Assembly: GCA_003339415.1 (NCBI GenBank)
Contig: PDHQ01000020.1
Span: forward strand, 224,141 to 288,140
Length of the DNA: 64,000 bases
Source: Ophiocordyceps camponoti-saundersi (nom. inval.)
Lineage: Eukaryota; Ascomycota; Sordariomycetes; Hypocreales; Ophiocordycipitaceae
Reading direction: 5' to 3'
The notes beneath the pieces are model-generated. The model was not told where the DNA came from. It searched no databases and saw only the letters and a program-made list of their open reading frames with translations. A program made the translations under genes and the position numbers. Each line of letters starts with the position of its first letter. Position 1 is the stretch's first letter. Shown piece by piece: positions 24,060 to 34,869 of this stretch.

Positions 24060-24508
24060 ATGGCCGGCTCGTCCAAATTGTACGCGCCAACTGAGTCCAC
24101 CACAGCAGTCAGTCATTCCTGGCGAGAGCGCCTTGAAGGTAAATCACCATGGCGTAGTCTACCTTGATACTAGCTCGGCCGAGTTGACATCGCTTCTCAG
24201 AGGTCTGCCGTAAAGCCGACATTCCCCCTCCCAGATTTCAGCTCTTTTCCGATCGACGCGGTGAGTCTGCTTCTCTCTTTCGAGCTGATCATGGAGACGT
24301 CTGCGCAGAAAACGTCACCTGGCCTTATACTAATTACCCTTCAGGCGGCCGTACGGCTTGGTCGAGCAAAGTTATCGTCCATGGACAGACGCTGGAAGCT
24401 CGATTCTGGTACGACGGCAAGTACGTCAACAACGCCACAGAAGACGCCGCCGAATGCGCCCTCAAGTGGCTGATCGCTTCAGCCGGTCCGTCCTGTGGCC
24501 ATTGGTGA
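24060..24508 (+). CDS. Small dsRNA-binding-motif-like protein (100 aa)
   Basis: Three exons, 24060-24138, 24201-24260, 24345-24508, 100 aa. Introns of 62 and 84 bp have GTAAAT/GTGAGT donors and CAG acceptors; intron 2 carries TACTAAT. The spliced protein has one domain of the alpha-beta-beta-beta-alpha type: WRERLEEVCRKADI (helix 1), then FSDRRGGRTAWSSKVIVHG and ARFWYDGKYVNN (strands), then TEDAAECALKWL (helix 2). This is the pattern of a compact fungal family related to double-stranded RNA-binding motifs. The canonical KKxAK end of helix 2 is replaced by EDAAECAL, so RNA binding is not certain. No other domain is present. Reading the exons separately hides the gene. Confidence 0.8.
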
Positions 24509-25462
24509 TACGCATCAGACATCCTCCCGCGTTTCCTGAGAGTGCCGATGCCGCCGACTACGTGACGGCCTATCGAGTCGCCGCATCACTCGTCGAAACG
24601 CCTTTGGTCTTTCCTCCTTCCCTGCTCCCCTCTCGGTATATCTCGGCTGGCGAGACAGGAATCTGTTCCGAGGGTGGGAGCGGTTGTGCTGCCAGGCGAA
24701 GAGGCGGCAGCATGGGACTCGGCAGGGCGAAGAAGAGAAATTTGATCCGGAGACGCTGGCTTCGCTCTCGGGACGGCACGTACAGCCATGTCTTTTTGGA
24801 TTCAGGGAATAGAGTCACATCAGGGTATGGTAATGGGACTAGATGGGCTGTCGACTCATCCTGCTGTGAACTGGCGTATGACATGCGGACGGAGAGTCGG
24901 CAGCGTTGCCAATCGATGCCGCCATGGCTATCAGATGTCCTCTCCCTCGTCCCGGTCATCAGTGATCGCCAAGGCAGATAGAGGAGGAAGGGGGGGGGGG
25001 GGGGGGGGGGGGAAGGCCTCAGTGTGGCGCCGGGCCGTGCAGACGCGATGGGATGGCCTTGAAAGGTTCCGTTGTTATCTCCCGCTAGTGAATCCAAGTG
25101 CTGGACAATCCAACTGATACTACCGTACGTGGTTGCACCTCAACATCGGTGTGGCAGAGCCATCAGGAGCGGATGAACCGGGACGCCACATGACGACCGC
25201 CTTGCCATTCAATGTGGGGATTGATGCCGTAGATCTCGTCTGTTATCGAGCAGATGGGCCAAGATGCGAATGACCACGGTCACATGCTTGCGCTTGATAT
25301 AACCTCTGTATGTACGGATAGATCGTCGAGTTTTCTTGACTTGCTCCTCTCCGCTGATGTAATCACTTTTCCGTCGGACCAACCTTGATCCGCGCCGCTG
25401 CGAATTGGAATAGGAAATTTTGTCGCGCCGTTGAAGCTGCTTTGATCACCGCCCTGCTCGCC
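24509..25462. other. Intergenic region with a G tract
   Basis: About 950 bp without a supported gene. It contains a G run at about 24991-25012 and the octamer TACGGATA at 25313. Confidence 0.5.
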
Positions 25463-26624
25463 ATGTTGCCGGGACTAAGGATATGGGCTGCAGGCAGGGC
25501 TGTCGCATTTTGCGCGAGGTCGACTGCCGTGCTACCCAGAATCCAAGTCTTCCGGCAAACCAGAGAATCCCGGAGATTCTACTCCGATGGCCGCACCAAC
25601 AAGCCCGCCCGGAGCTCGGCCCAGACTGGCGATCGTGGCCAAGAACCGCAGGCGGATATCCCGGTACAGTTGCTTCCCGTCTTCGGCTGGAACACATGGC
25701 TGACGCTGCTGGTCAGACAGACGACGATGCGCCGCGTTCCTTCATAGATACATTAGACGATAGCGTATTGGGCATGTATGGCAGCAAACCCTTGACTCCG
25801 GCACAAGAAGATGTCCTTTACACACAAGGGAGGATACCGAACCCGGAAGAAGCCGAAACCATAATCTCGGATGAACTTAACTCTGAAGAAGCCGCGGCGG
25901 AGATTGAGCCAGGGTTCGAGTCAGAGTCCGAGTCCGGGTCCGAGTCCGGGTCCAAGCCCAAGCCCGAGCCCGAAGATCCAGGGCACAAGTTCGGCCTACC
26001 GGAGCAACCATATCCACCCAACTTCCACTTGAAACAGAGATACCATCCGGTCGTGGACCAGCTAACGAGGCTTCTCATGCGAGACGGCAAGCTCAGCGTT
26101 GCTCAAAGGGTATGTTCATGCTCTTGGCTCTTCGCGACACAGAAGTAACAGCTGACATGACGAGGACGAAGAACATGTCCATGGTCATGAACTTTCTGCG
26201 GACATCCCCTGCCCCCATTTACAGCCCCAAAATTCCGCTACTACCAGGCACGCCTCCCGCCTGGCATCTGCCTTTGAACCCCGTACTCTACATCACCATA
26301 GCCATCGACTCCGTCGCGCCCCTTATCGACATTTCGAAGCTGGCCGGGGCGGCGGGTGGAGGTCGAGCGCTCGAGATACCGCGACCGCTGACCTTGCGGC
26401 AAAGGCGGCGCATTGCTTTCAAGTGGATAATGGATGCCGTCGAAAACAAGCCATCTAGGGGCAGCGGGCGTAAGCAGTTTCCCTCTCGGATCGCCAGCGA
26501 GATTATCGCCGTGGTCGAGGGGAGATCGAACGCCTGGGAAAAGAGGCGAGCCGTTCACAAGCAAGGGACTACGGCGAGAGCAAACGTCGGCTCCCAGCGC
26601 AAGGCCAAGGCGAGGCATAGGTAG
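25463..26624 (+). CDS. RSM7: Mitochondrial small-subunit ribosomal protein S7 (uS7m)
   Basis: Three exons, 25463-25663, 25717-26109, 26172-26624, 348 aa. The start is the ATG giving MLPGLRIWAAGRAVAF, an Arg-rich presequence without acids until after residue 40, as expected for mitochondrial import. An acidic linker with SESESGSESGS follows, then the S7 fold: KPLTPAQ, then YPPNFHLKQRYHPVVDQLTRLLMRDGKLSVAQR joined across intron 2 to NMSMVMNFLRTSPAP. Further family marks are LPLNPVLYITIAIDSVAPLI, LTLRQRRRIAFKW and the C-terminal WEKRRAVHKQGTTARANVG. Intron 2 ends in AAG, which is the only acceptor that gives the expected AQR-NMS join. The protein binds the 3' domain of mitochondrial 15S rRNA (family knowledge). 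Confidence 0.9.
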
Positions 26625-27402
26625 TAGATGTCAACAACTTCTTCTACGGAGGTCAAGCCTTACCCGCTACTAAGGCGGCCACGTGATTCTTATCATCTCT
26701 GCTTCCCCTGCGTGGCCGGGATCGTTTGATGTGCTGGAAGCCGTATTAAGCTTTTTATTGACTTTTAGCTATCTCGTCCGTCCTCCCCTGGCCCATGTCG
26801 CTGAGGCTGAGCTGCTGACGGCTCCGTCTGCCGAATATGTGAAGCGATGCACATCTACCTACCTAGGTGCCTACCTTAACAGGGGTATGGCTAAAGCCAC
26901 AACGGATGCCAAGGCGGCGCTATAGGGTAAGTTTGCCGGGGGTGGCTTGTTTAAGTGATACACAGTGTAAACGGGAACAGTGTGACCTCTGCTCGGCTGG
27001 CTAGCAAAGGCAGGCCGCAAGCCGGATAGCAGTGCGGGCGGCGCTGGCACTTGCACAGGGCGCACAGTACGGAGTGAGTCTCAGCCACCACCGACCAGGT
27101 AAACTAGATGCGCCGCCCCGAACCTTGCTCCCTCCTAACGGCGGGCTCCTGCTGACTGTCCTCCCCGCCCACAACGCTTCTCTCCGGTTCGGATCTCCCC
27201 TCCCCCCCCCCCCCTTCGTTACCCCCCCCCCCTTCGTTAAAATAGACGCCTTTATCAACCACGATGCGTCTCGGCTGTCGACTTATCTCGATGACCTATC
27301 GCCTTGATCGAAAGAGTGAGGCGCCATCATCCGTCACCATATCCTGAATCTACCTACCTCTCTCCCCGCGACGCGCAATCATCATCCTCTTGCCCGCCCA
27401 AC
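26625..27402. other. Intergenic region
   Basis: About 780 bp. Two C runs of about 12-14 nt separated by a CTTCGTTA unit occur at 27199-27240. No gene recognised. Confidence 0.5.
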
Positions 27403-29693
27403 ATGGCTGGAAACCCCAGTCGACCGATGAGCATCGATGCCATGCTAGACATGGAGCGTCAGGAGGTCCTGGCCCTACTGGAGAATAAGAATCAGGGTCC
27501 CAGCTCACCAGAAAGGATACGACCTTCATCGCCTTACACGTCGGCGCCACCTCGCTCCCCCGTCCGAAGCTTGTTAGACATCGAGGAGGAGGGGCCCAGC
27601 GACACGCGCACCGCTCCCACGACGCAGGCTCCGGTGAGGAGCATGCTCGACATCGATGGACCTGTCGTGGCCGCGACACAGCCCCCCGTGCGCAGTATGT
27701 TGGACATCGACGTCCCTTCACCTCCGCCCTCGGCCACCTTTCGGAGCTCGAGCCCCGCGTCGCCGGGACTGAACGCCCACCCCAGGTCGCCGATGTCGCC
27801 AGGCTACTTCCCGCGCAGCATGTCGGGCCCGGGACTCAGGCCCGTCGACTACGGTTCCAGGTCCGGCGGCCGCGGTGATCGAACGTCCGAGTATCAGTTC
27901 TCTGGCATCCTGTCGCATAGCAGCGGCCAGCCCAGGAGAGTGTCACAACATGGAAAGCGGTTGTCGACTGGCTCGCTCGGTGAAGCCATGCGTTCGCCCG
28001 ACCTCAGCGGCCTCCAGCTTCCCGGCGAGCGGGGCAGAAATCCGTCCATCGGCAATCGCCTGGGCAACCAATCCAAGTCACCTCACGAACGATGGGAGGG
28101 AAGGTCGCATTCTCCCGCGATGTTCACGCCCGCGCTGTCGCCGAGCAAGGCCATTCTCGGCGACGGTCAGACTTTCGACATCAACAGTGCCTACCGTCGC
28201 CTCTCGGACGCGAACTTGGCCATCTCTAGTGGAAGCTTGGCCCAGCTACCACTTCGGAAGCGGACCGAGGAACTCGGCGAGGGCCGATTAATCAAGGACT
28301 ACCTCGGCCCAGATGGCGAGCACCTCGAATCCAGCGACGACGAAGAGCCGCACTCGTCCGACGACGAAGACCGGGGTCGCAAGACCGCGCCAAGGACGCT
28401 GAACTCGGACGCCCGGGGTGACGGCGAGCACAGCAAGTCAAGATCACCGTCAGGTCGGGAAGAGCGGCAAAGCCTCAGCCTTCTGGCGGCGGCCGAACAA
28501 GAACGTGGGTCGAGACGGGACGCACTACGGGGCGCTTAACTTGCTAACATTGGGAGAAAGGTATCGAGTTGGCTGCCCAACAACCGGCATACAAGTACCG
28601 ATCCCTCATTCCGGAACCGGAAATCAAAATCACCAACTCGGCGGGCGATACGCTGAAGCCGCCCAAGCCCGGAATCCATCCCCATACGAGCTATGACGCG
28701 GAGCCGGCGTCGGCGACGCCGTCGTGCGTGGATTCTGACGACGAGGCCGAGGACGACATTAAGCGGGCGCAGAAGCTGGCCTTTTCCATGACGAGCATAC
28801 TGACGAGCGAAGAAAAGCACCGGGCGATCCGCATCATCTATCGTGGGGAGTACAATAAGATTGTGCAGCAAGCCGACGAAGAGAATCACAGGCTGAGAAA
28901 GTATCTGGTGGCGACGGACCTCAGCGACGAGTCGACGCATGCGCTCGAGTGGGCCATCGGTACGGTTCTACGAGACGGCGACACGCTCATCGCCATCTAC
29001 TGCGTCGACGAGGAGACGGGCATCTCGACGAACGAGGAGTCGATACCCGACGACCCCAAGGCGATGAAGGAGCAGGCGGCCGCCATCAACACGGTGACGA
29101 ACGCCAAGTCGAGCCCGGCACCCGTCAGCCCGGTGACGGAACTCATGAGGGCGTCGGTGCTGCACCTGCGCAACGACTCGACGGGAACGCCGGGGACGTC
29201 GCCGGCGCCGGGCGGGCGAGATCGGAATAGGGCAGACGAGGAACGGCGCCGGGCGATTCAGCAGATTACGGATAAGGTGCTGCGTCTGCTAAGGAAGACG
29301 CGGCTCCAGGTGAGGGTGATTGTGGAAGTGCTCCACTGCAAAAACCCGAGGCACCTGATCACGGAGGTGATTGACCTGGTGAACCCGACGCTGGTCGTCA
29401 TCGGAAGCCGGGGACGAAGCGCGCTCAAAGGGTGAGAGTTTCTTTCCTCGTGGATCTGAGTTGAGGGCGGGAGGAACGCGGGGAGAAACGATGCTAACGA
29501 GGCTCTCGTGGCTGGCAGTGTGATTCTGGGCTCGTTTTCCAACTACCTGGTAACGAAGAGCTCGGTGCCGGTGATGGTGGCACGAAAACGACTGCGGAAG
29601 CAGCACAAGCTCAACAAGCGAACACCGATACGGCAGATCAACAACCTCAGCAACCCAGCGGCGAGGAGCTTGGCCAATGCGAAGATCGACTGA
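27403..29693 (+). CDS. Universal stress protein (UspA) domain protein with long disordered N-terminus
   Basis: Three exons, 27403-28504, 28561-29431, 29519-29693, 715 aa. The ATG gives MAGNPSRPMSIDAMLDMERQEVLALLE, the usual start of this fungal group. The first 420 residues are low complexity with three copies of a VRSxLDI motif (RSLLDIEEE, RSMLDIDG, RSMLDIDV) and many SP sites. The Usp domain follows: RKYLVATDLSDESTHALEWAIG opens it, and GSRGRSALKG-VILGS near residues 650-663, spanning intron 2, is the G-2x-G-9x-G-S/T ATP-binding loop. A DEEERR-rich insert lies between. Usp proteins bind nucleotides and are linked to stress tolerance; the target here is unknown. The SP-rich tail suggests kinase control (inference). 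Introns carry GCTAAC branch sites. Confidence 0.87.
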
Positions 29694-30376
29694 AGGAGAG
29701 CGAGCGAAAAGGAAAGGACTGGGAAAGGGAATAGCGATGGTTCTGGGCTTTTGCTTCGGCAACGGGGATTTTGAAGCGAGAGGCGGCCCCTTGCATTCGA
29801 GGTGATATGGCGAGGGGGTAAAAGGGGTAGGGAGGGGTTTGGGGTTGGGGTTGGGGTATATGTATTTGTATCACTATTGAAGGCTGTCTGGGAGAAGAAG
29901 GGGGTAGGTGGTGAATCACTCTGCTACGAATAAACACATATATTGTGTACATGTGAGTCTTTCGTTGGCTATGAGAGAGATTGATATGGGGCCAGTATCT
30001 CGTTGAAGGATCTCGAGCAACACTTGGTGGCTTGGTGAGGTGGATTGGTGAGAAGCGAGAGAGTTGAGAGTCTATGGGCTGAGCTGCTGCTGCGGGATGT
30101 CACGAGCTGTCTGCTACCCGGAGATATGTATTTCCGCTATCGCTGTTCTGCAGAATCATGTATTGTATTTGTAGTCTACCACGCCGCTCGTTGAGATTGG
30201 AATATCTCATCTTCCCGCTTCGCAGGCAGGCAGGCGCCTGTGCGTACATATGGATGTATATATTTCTGCTAACTAAGAGTCTAATCGCTATTCTGGAACC
30301 TCATGAGCTAGAGTGATGATGATCGGTTCCACTTTTCACCCACCCCGTTCACAAAGATCGTGCCCTCACCATCTCG
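29694..30376. other. Intergenic region with left copy of a direct repeat
   Basis: About 680 bp. The stretch 30040-30135 recurs as an imperfect direct copy at about 32430-32550. A GGGGTT run occurs at 29838-29858. No gene recognised. Confidence 0.5.
30040..30135 (+). repeat. Imperfect direct repeat, left copy
   Basis: Shares GGATTGGTGAGAAGCGAGAG, GCTGCTGCTGCGG and TGTCACGAGCTGTCT in the same order with 32430-32550. The right copy has extra G/A runs. Confidence 0.7.
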
Positions 30377-30961
30377 TCACTCCCTCGTGGCTCCATCGTC
30401 GTCTTGCGGCTGTGGTGATGTCTTCTTTTTGCCTTGATGCGGCAGCCGTTTAGCGATTTCTTTCGCACACCAGTTCATGAGCTTTTCGTCGTCGTCTTCG
30501 ATCTTCTTGTGCAGTCGTGTGATCTCCTTTTGCTGGGATGCAGCGACGTTTGAGTCGTTCGTTGGGACGTCAGCTGCCGTGTGGTCGTTGTCTGTCCTGT
30601 TGGTGTCGATGTCGGTGGCAGTATTGTCGTGTGTATCGTCATCCATCGTGGTAGCTGTCGTCGGCTGGCCTTCACGAGGATGATCATCATGAAGGCCTCG
30701 TGTTAAAGGAGTTCTTCTTTTCGAATGGTCTGCCGGTGCTTTCATCGAAGAGTCGTTTTTTATCGTCTGTTGGGATTTGGCTGGGATTTTCTCCTTTGAG
30801 GCAGGTTCCGGCTGGTGGCTTTGTCTTGTCTGCGAGACGGGTCTTCCTGTAGAGGCGTACATACTGAGCGGCATCGTTCTGGAGACGTCCCCCAGGTTCC
30901 TCATGTGAGAGTTTTTCGTCTGCAGAATTGAGGATGAGACGCTCGCAACTCGTGTGGCCAA
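30377..30961 (-). CDS. Hypothetical ORF, disordered with short coiled coil
   Basis: An open frame of up to 194 codons on the minus strand; the first ATG is about 20 codons inside (MRNLGDVSRTMPLSMY). Composition is Ser/Thr/Asp-rich with a TDIDTNRTDNDHTAAD low-complexity part and a heptad-like C-terminal EITRLHKKIEDDDEKLMNW followed by basic KKKTS. No family recognised. It may be the last exon of the modular locus just upstream on the same strand, or simply a chance open frame. Codon use is less GC-biased than in the certain genes around it. Confidence 0.3.
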   Translation of the reverse strand: MATRVASVSSSILQTKNSHMRNLGDVSRTMPLSMYASTGRPVSQTRQSHQPEPASKEKIPAKSQQTIKNDSSMKAPADHSKRRTPLTRGLHDDHPREGQPTTATTMDDDTHDNTATDIDTNRTDNDHTAADVPTNDSNVAASQQKEITRLHKKIEDDDEKLMNWCAKEIAKRLPHQGKKKTSPQPQDDDGATRE

Positions 30962-31137
30962 TTATCCAGGGTGAGTCCTTGTATTATCCCATGAGAGCAA
31001 CGGTGACCCTTGTCGAGTCCGCGATGGGATACAATTCGTGAACCGTTCTCGGTGATTGTTGTCGAGGTATTGAGAGCGTCATCCTCTCGTCTGACTTCAT
31101 ATTCCGCATCCCGCTTCTTCATCCTTGTCTGTCTCGC

Positions 31138-31672
31138 AAAGTCGATCTGATGAAAATTAGCATTCTGGTCAAAAGAAATGGGGATTTCGAACGAGTACAA
31201 ACCGAAGCTTCTGTACGCATTTCCGCTAGGCTTTGCTCTGATCATTACTGACCGCCATATCCGCTACCAGCCTGAATGTTCTCGTCGGAACGCGGCTTCT
31301 TCATCCTCGATTTCTCGGGCTATTTCGCGCTGTTTGGCTCGTCGTCGCTTTGCAAAAGAAGGTGATAACAATACCCTGATTAAAAATTAGTATTTTGGTT
31401 AAAAGAAAAGGGAAAAAAAGTACAAACCGGATTCTGTATGTATTTCCGTCAAATTTGAAATCTGATGGCTGTTGTCCGGAATTATGTATGTTGCTTTGAC
31501 TGGATCATGTTCTACCACGCCGCGCGTTATGGTCGGAACGCTTCCTCCTCCAATTCGATAACATGATCTTGTTCTCTTTGCTGTTCTGTTCGACTTTTTG
31601 TTGAACGAAGGCGACCACGATGACCTGATCAAAATTAGTATTTTGGTTCAAAGAAAAAGGAAATAGTACGAA
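31138..31672 (-). repeat. Three tandem exon/intron-like modules
   Basis: Three diverged units about 240 bp apart (intron-like cores near 31625-31669, 31383-31430 and 31140-31190). Each has GTACT, a pyrimidine stretch, an AACCAAAATACTAAT-type branch segment and a CAG end, followed by an exon-like part rich in Lys, Arg and Glu codons (for example KRRRAKQREIAREIEDEEAA in the second unit). Confidence 0.6.
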
Positions 31673-31859
31673 CAGAAACTGAACACATCGCTTAAAGCCA
31701 TGCTCGAGAATGTTCGACAGCAGCAAAAGTGACCCGAGTATCGCAAGAACCAGAGCGGTCCCAAAAGCGACGACCTATGTAAGTGCCGAAAACCAGTGGT
31801 ATTTTCTCTATCCCGGTCGGGGGTGGGACTTTGGGAAAGCTGATGAATGATGATTCCAT
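31505..31859 (-). CDS. Candidate small membrane protein (84 aa)
   Basis: Three exons on the minus strand, 31859-31830, 31774-31670, 31624-31505, give MESSFISFPK, then VVAFGTALVLAILGSLLLL, then a second short hydrophobic stretch around VQFLF-VIVVAF and a basic tail ending RRGRT. Introns are 55 and 45 bp. The second intron has a GTACT donor, a perfect TACTAAT branch and CAG acceptor. The same intron with its flanking exon pieces recurs twice downstream, so this locus has been tandemly amplified. No family recognised. The first intron is the weakest part of the model, and the gene could extend into the downstream modules instead of ending at 31505. Confidence 0.33.
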
Positions 31860-32429
31860 GACCTAAGAATAATGACTGTCGGTAGAAAAAAAGTTCGTCT
31901 TTCGCGATAGAAGATGTGATGTTTTAATTGAAAGTCTGAGGTGAAATGTGAATGTTTTATTGTGAAGATGGGACGCGGATCACGATTCAGCGCAGCTGAT
32001 GGGATGTGGTGTAGATGTCTAAAGGGGTGAAGTGAAGTAAGATCAGAGCTGATCAAGGTTGTTCAAGGGATGCAGAATATGTGTGTAGATTGTCTGGAGG
32101 AGTGAAGGATGTTCAAGGGATGGATGCAGTATGGATTGTCTGAAGGGGTGAAGTAGACTGATGAGAACCGATGAGAAAAAGGGGGCACTTACAGCTGAGT
32201 GAGAGCCTCGGCGCCAGCTGGCAGCGACTACTACCTATCAGCTGCAAGTGCAACAGCTCAGGCACTCCCCAAAAAAGTGGAGGCAGCTCCGGGGAGAAGC
32301 ACTGTTATTGGTCCTTATAGGGCACTGCCCAGCAACTACCTACCACTACCTACCGTAGTAGGAGTATGTATGTGGGAGCTGGAGGAGAGGAAGGAGCAAG
32401 TAGTAAGACAAGGACTTCCGGGCGAGGGT

Positions 32430-32550
32430 GGGATGGATTGGTGAGAAGCGAGAGAGAGTTGTGAGAGAGTCTCTGGGGAAGAAGCTGCTGCTGCTGCGGG
32501 GGAAAGGGAGGGGGGGGTGTCACGAGCTGTCTACTATCCGTAGATGCATC
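32430..32550 (+). repeat. Imperfect direct repeat, right copy
   Basis: Right partner of 30040-30135. The two copies bracket the modular locus and the disordered ORF. Confidence 0.7.
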
Positions 32551-33948
32551 TGTGTGGATGGGTAGAGAGCCTGAGCAAGGAAGGTTGAGACTGTGTGCGC
32601 CGCACGGTGGAGGGATGCTGCGCAGCAGTGACGGCTACATAATGTAGGGTCCTGCTAGACAGGTCTAATGAGAGAGAGAGAGCATGTAAGAGGTAGGTTA
32701 GCAGGTAGTACCTTGCCTTTGGGCTGCAGCGCACGGACTGACGGTGCTTTTTGTGTCTCTCCAAGGAGGGGGAGCTAGGTGAGGGCGAGGTAGGTGGGCA
32801 GCTAGCTGTGCTATTCGGAGTCGAGTGTCCGTACGGATAGAGACTACGGATTATGCGGATGAATCGTACCGGGATATGACCCTACCTCTACGGAGTACTG
32901 GGTGCCTATAGTGCAGAGAGGCCAGCAGGGACTCACACAGACATAGCTACCCATTCCTGTGTGTACGAATTCACGTGTATGGATTGTTTAAATACATACA
33001 TACATACAGTAATGTGTGAATCCGGAAGCTCTGCCAACACGTTTACTGCTTGTTTCTCTACTGAGTTGTCTACTCATCACTGAAAGACGGCAGTGAAACT
33101 GTTCGTTGTCGACAACAACGACGGGGAGGAGGTTCAGTGAATAAAGACTCCGATGTACGGATAGAGGAAGTACGAACTGCACAGCATACGCACAGTGCGT
33201 GTCTACCCACCTTCAGAAGCATGATCTGAATGAACCCCGCAGAAAGAAACAAGACGAGGTTAAGAAGCTCCCCCAAAACAGACGCCGTAGCCTCATAGGT
33301 CTAGCCGTCTAGCCGTCTAGGTAGGTACTTAGGCAAGTAGGGACTCCGTAGGTAGGCTTGAAAAGAAAACACACAGACAATGGAGTGGGGTGGGATGGGG
33401 CCGCGACATGAGAGGGAGGGGGGACTGATTGGATGCCTTATGGCGTTGCATGATTGGCCCGCCTCCAACCACCTCGAGTAGATGCTTCTTACCTTCTTTT
33501 TCGCCCCAACCTCTCGATTTCAGGGCCGCCTTTTTCGGAGGGGGCGAATGAGAGAGGTGATGGAGGGGTGTGTGTGTGTGTGTGTGAGAGAGAGGAGGGA
33601 CGGGACTCGAGCAGGGGGGGGGGGGGGGGAGGGGAATACAATTCCTAGCAGCACAAGACCAGCAGCTGGGGATATCAGGCTCCTCCGTCAGCAACCTGAC
33701 AGCAGCTTCTTGTTCTTCCCAAACCTAGGTAAGCCTGGAGGGAAAAGTGGCAGAGGAGAGGAAGAGAAAGATATAGCAGGGAAGAGCATAAAATAATGCA
33801 AACACAGAGACCATCCATCTCACTTGTTAAGAGTGAGAATGAGAGTGAGAGGGAGGCCGGGGGGGGGGGGGGGGGGGGGGAACAAAAAAGAGGCCCAAAA
33901 GGGAGGCACGCCAAAAAAAAAAAAAAAAGCACGACCGCCGCCCACCCC

Positions 33949-33953
33949 NNNNN
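33949..33953. other. Assembly gap (5 N) inside homopolymer
   Basis: Five undetermined bases lie between a CCCACCCC end and a very long G tract (to about 34064). The true length is unknown. Confidence 0.95.
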
Positions 33954-33985
33954 GGGGTGGGGGGGGGGGGGGGGGGGGGGGGGGT

Positions 33986-34065
<80 letters not shown>

Positions 34066-34217
34066 GAACGAAGAAGCGGCCCAAACGGGAGGCCCGCCAG
34101 AAGAAAGAAAGAAAGCAATTCGCTGGCTCACACCTCTTGCGCCCTCGGCCGCTCTTTTACTGCTCCCCCCCCCCCCCTCCTCCTCTCCCCCACCACCATC
34201 ATCTCTCTCCCCTCTCT

Positions 34218-34248
<31 letters not shown>

Positions 34249-34869
34249 TCCTTCTCTTCTCTTCTCTTCTCTTCTTCTGATTCACAGCCATAGCATATCA
34301 TCATCTTCATCCCATCTCACAAACTCACACCCCTTTCTATCCCAGTCCCTACTTTCACAGCTCCCCTCCCCCCTGCTTTAACAGACATCTTCATTGAGCG
34401 CCTCTTTCTGTCTGCAACCTCTTTGCGACGAAACCCCTCCCCCCTCATTCCCAACATTGCGACGCCCAGCGCACACTCAAAAGCTCTCCCAGCTCGACGA
34501 AGATTCTTGCGCCTCGACTTCTTGCGAACAAAGGACGCTCTTCCATGCCTTGGTCGCTCGTGACCGTCAACAATAACGTCTCTCTCGTCAGCCTCAACGT
34601 CGCCCCCAGCAGCTACCTCGCCTCTCTGGTGGTGGTCGCCGTCTTCGTCGGCCTCTACCTACCGCGCCTCTCTTGGCGCATTGCGCGCATCGAGTCTACC
34701 GGCACCGCAACAACCTTTCTACCCTCCTACCGCCGTCAGGGTTTAATTGCCGACAAGCCGCTCCCCGTCGCGCCTCCAAGCAGACGACTAGAGCAAGGAG
34801 ATCGACCACGACAGCAACAACAACTCCTCCTCCCCTCCTCCTCCTCCACCTCCGCCTCCGACGTCGGTC

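Larger units (their letters stand above)
31860..34544. other. Intergenic, repeats and assembly gap
   Basis: No supported gene in about 2.7 kb. It has two or three loose copies of a TTGTCTGAAGGGGTGAAGT-like unit at 31990-32160, several TACGGATA octamers, GT/GA microsatellites near 33570-33590, long G runs and five N at 33949-33953. Confidence 0.5.

Noticed and set aside
33796..34381. Gly-rich and Pro-rich ORFs around 34 kb
   Set aside because: They run through G homopolymers and the N gap.
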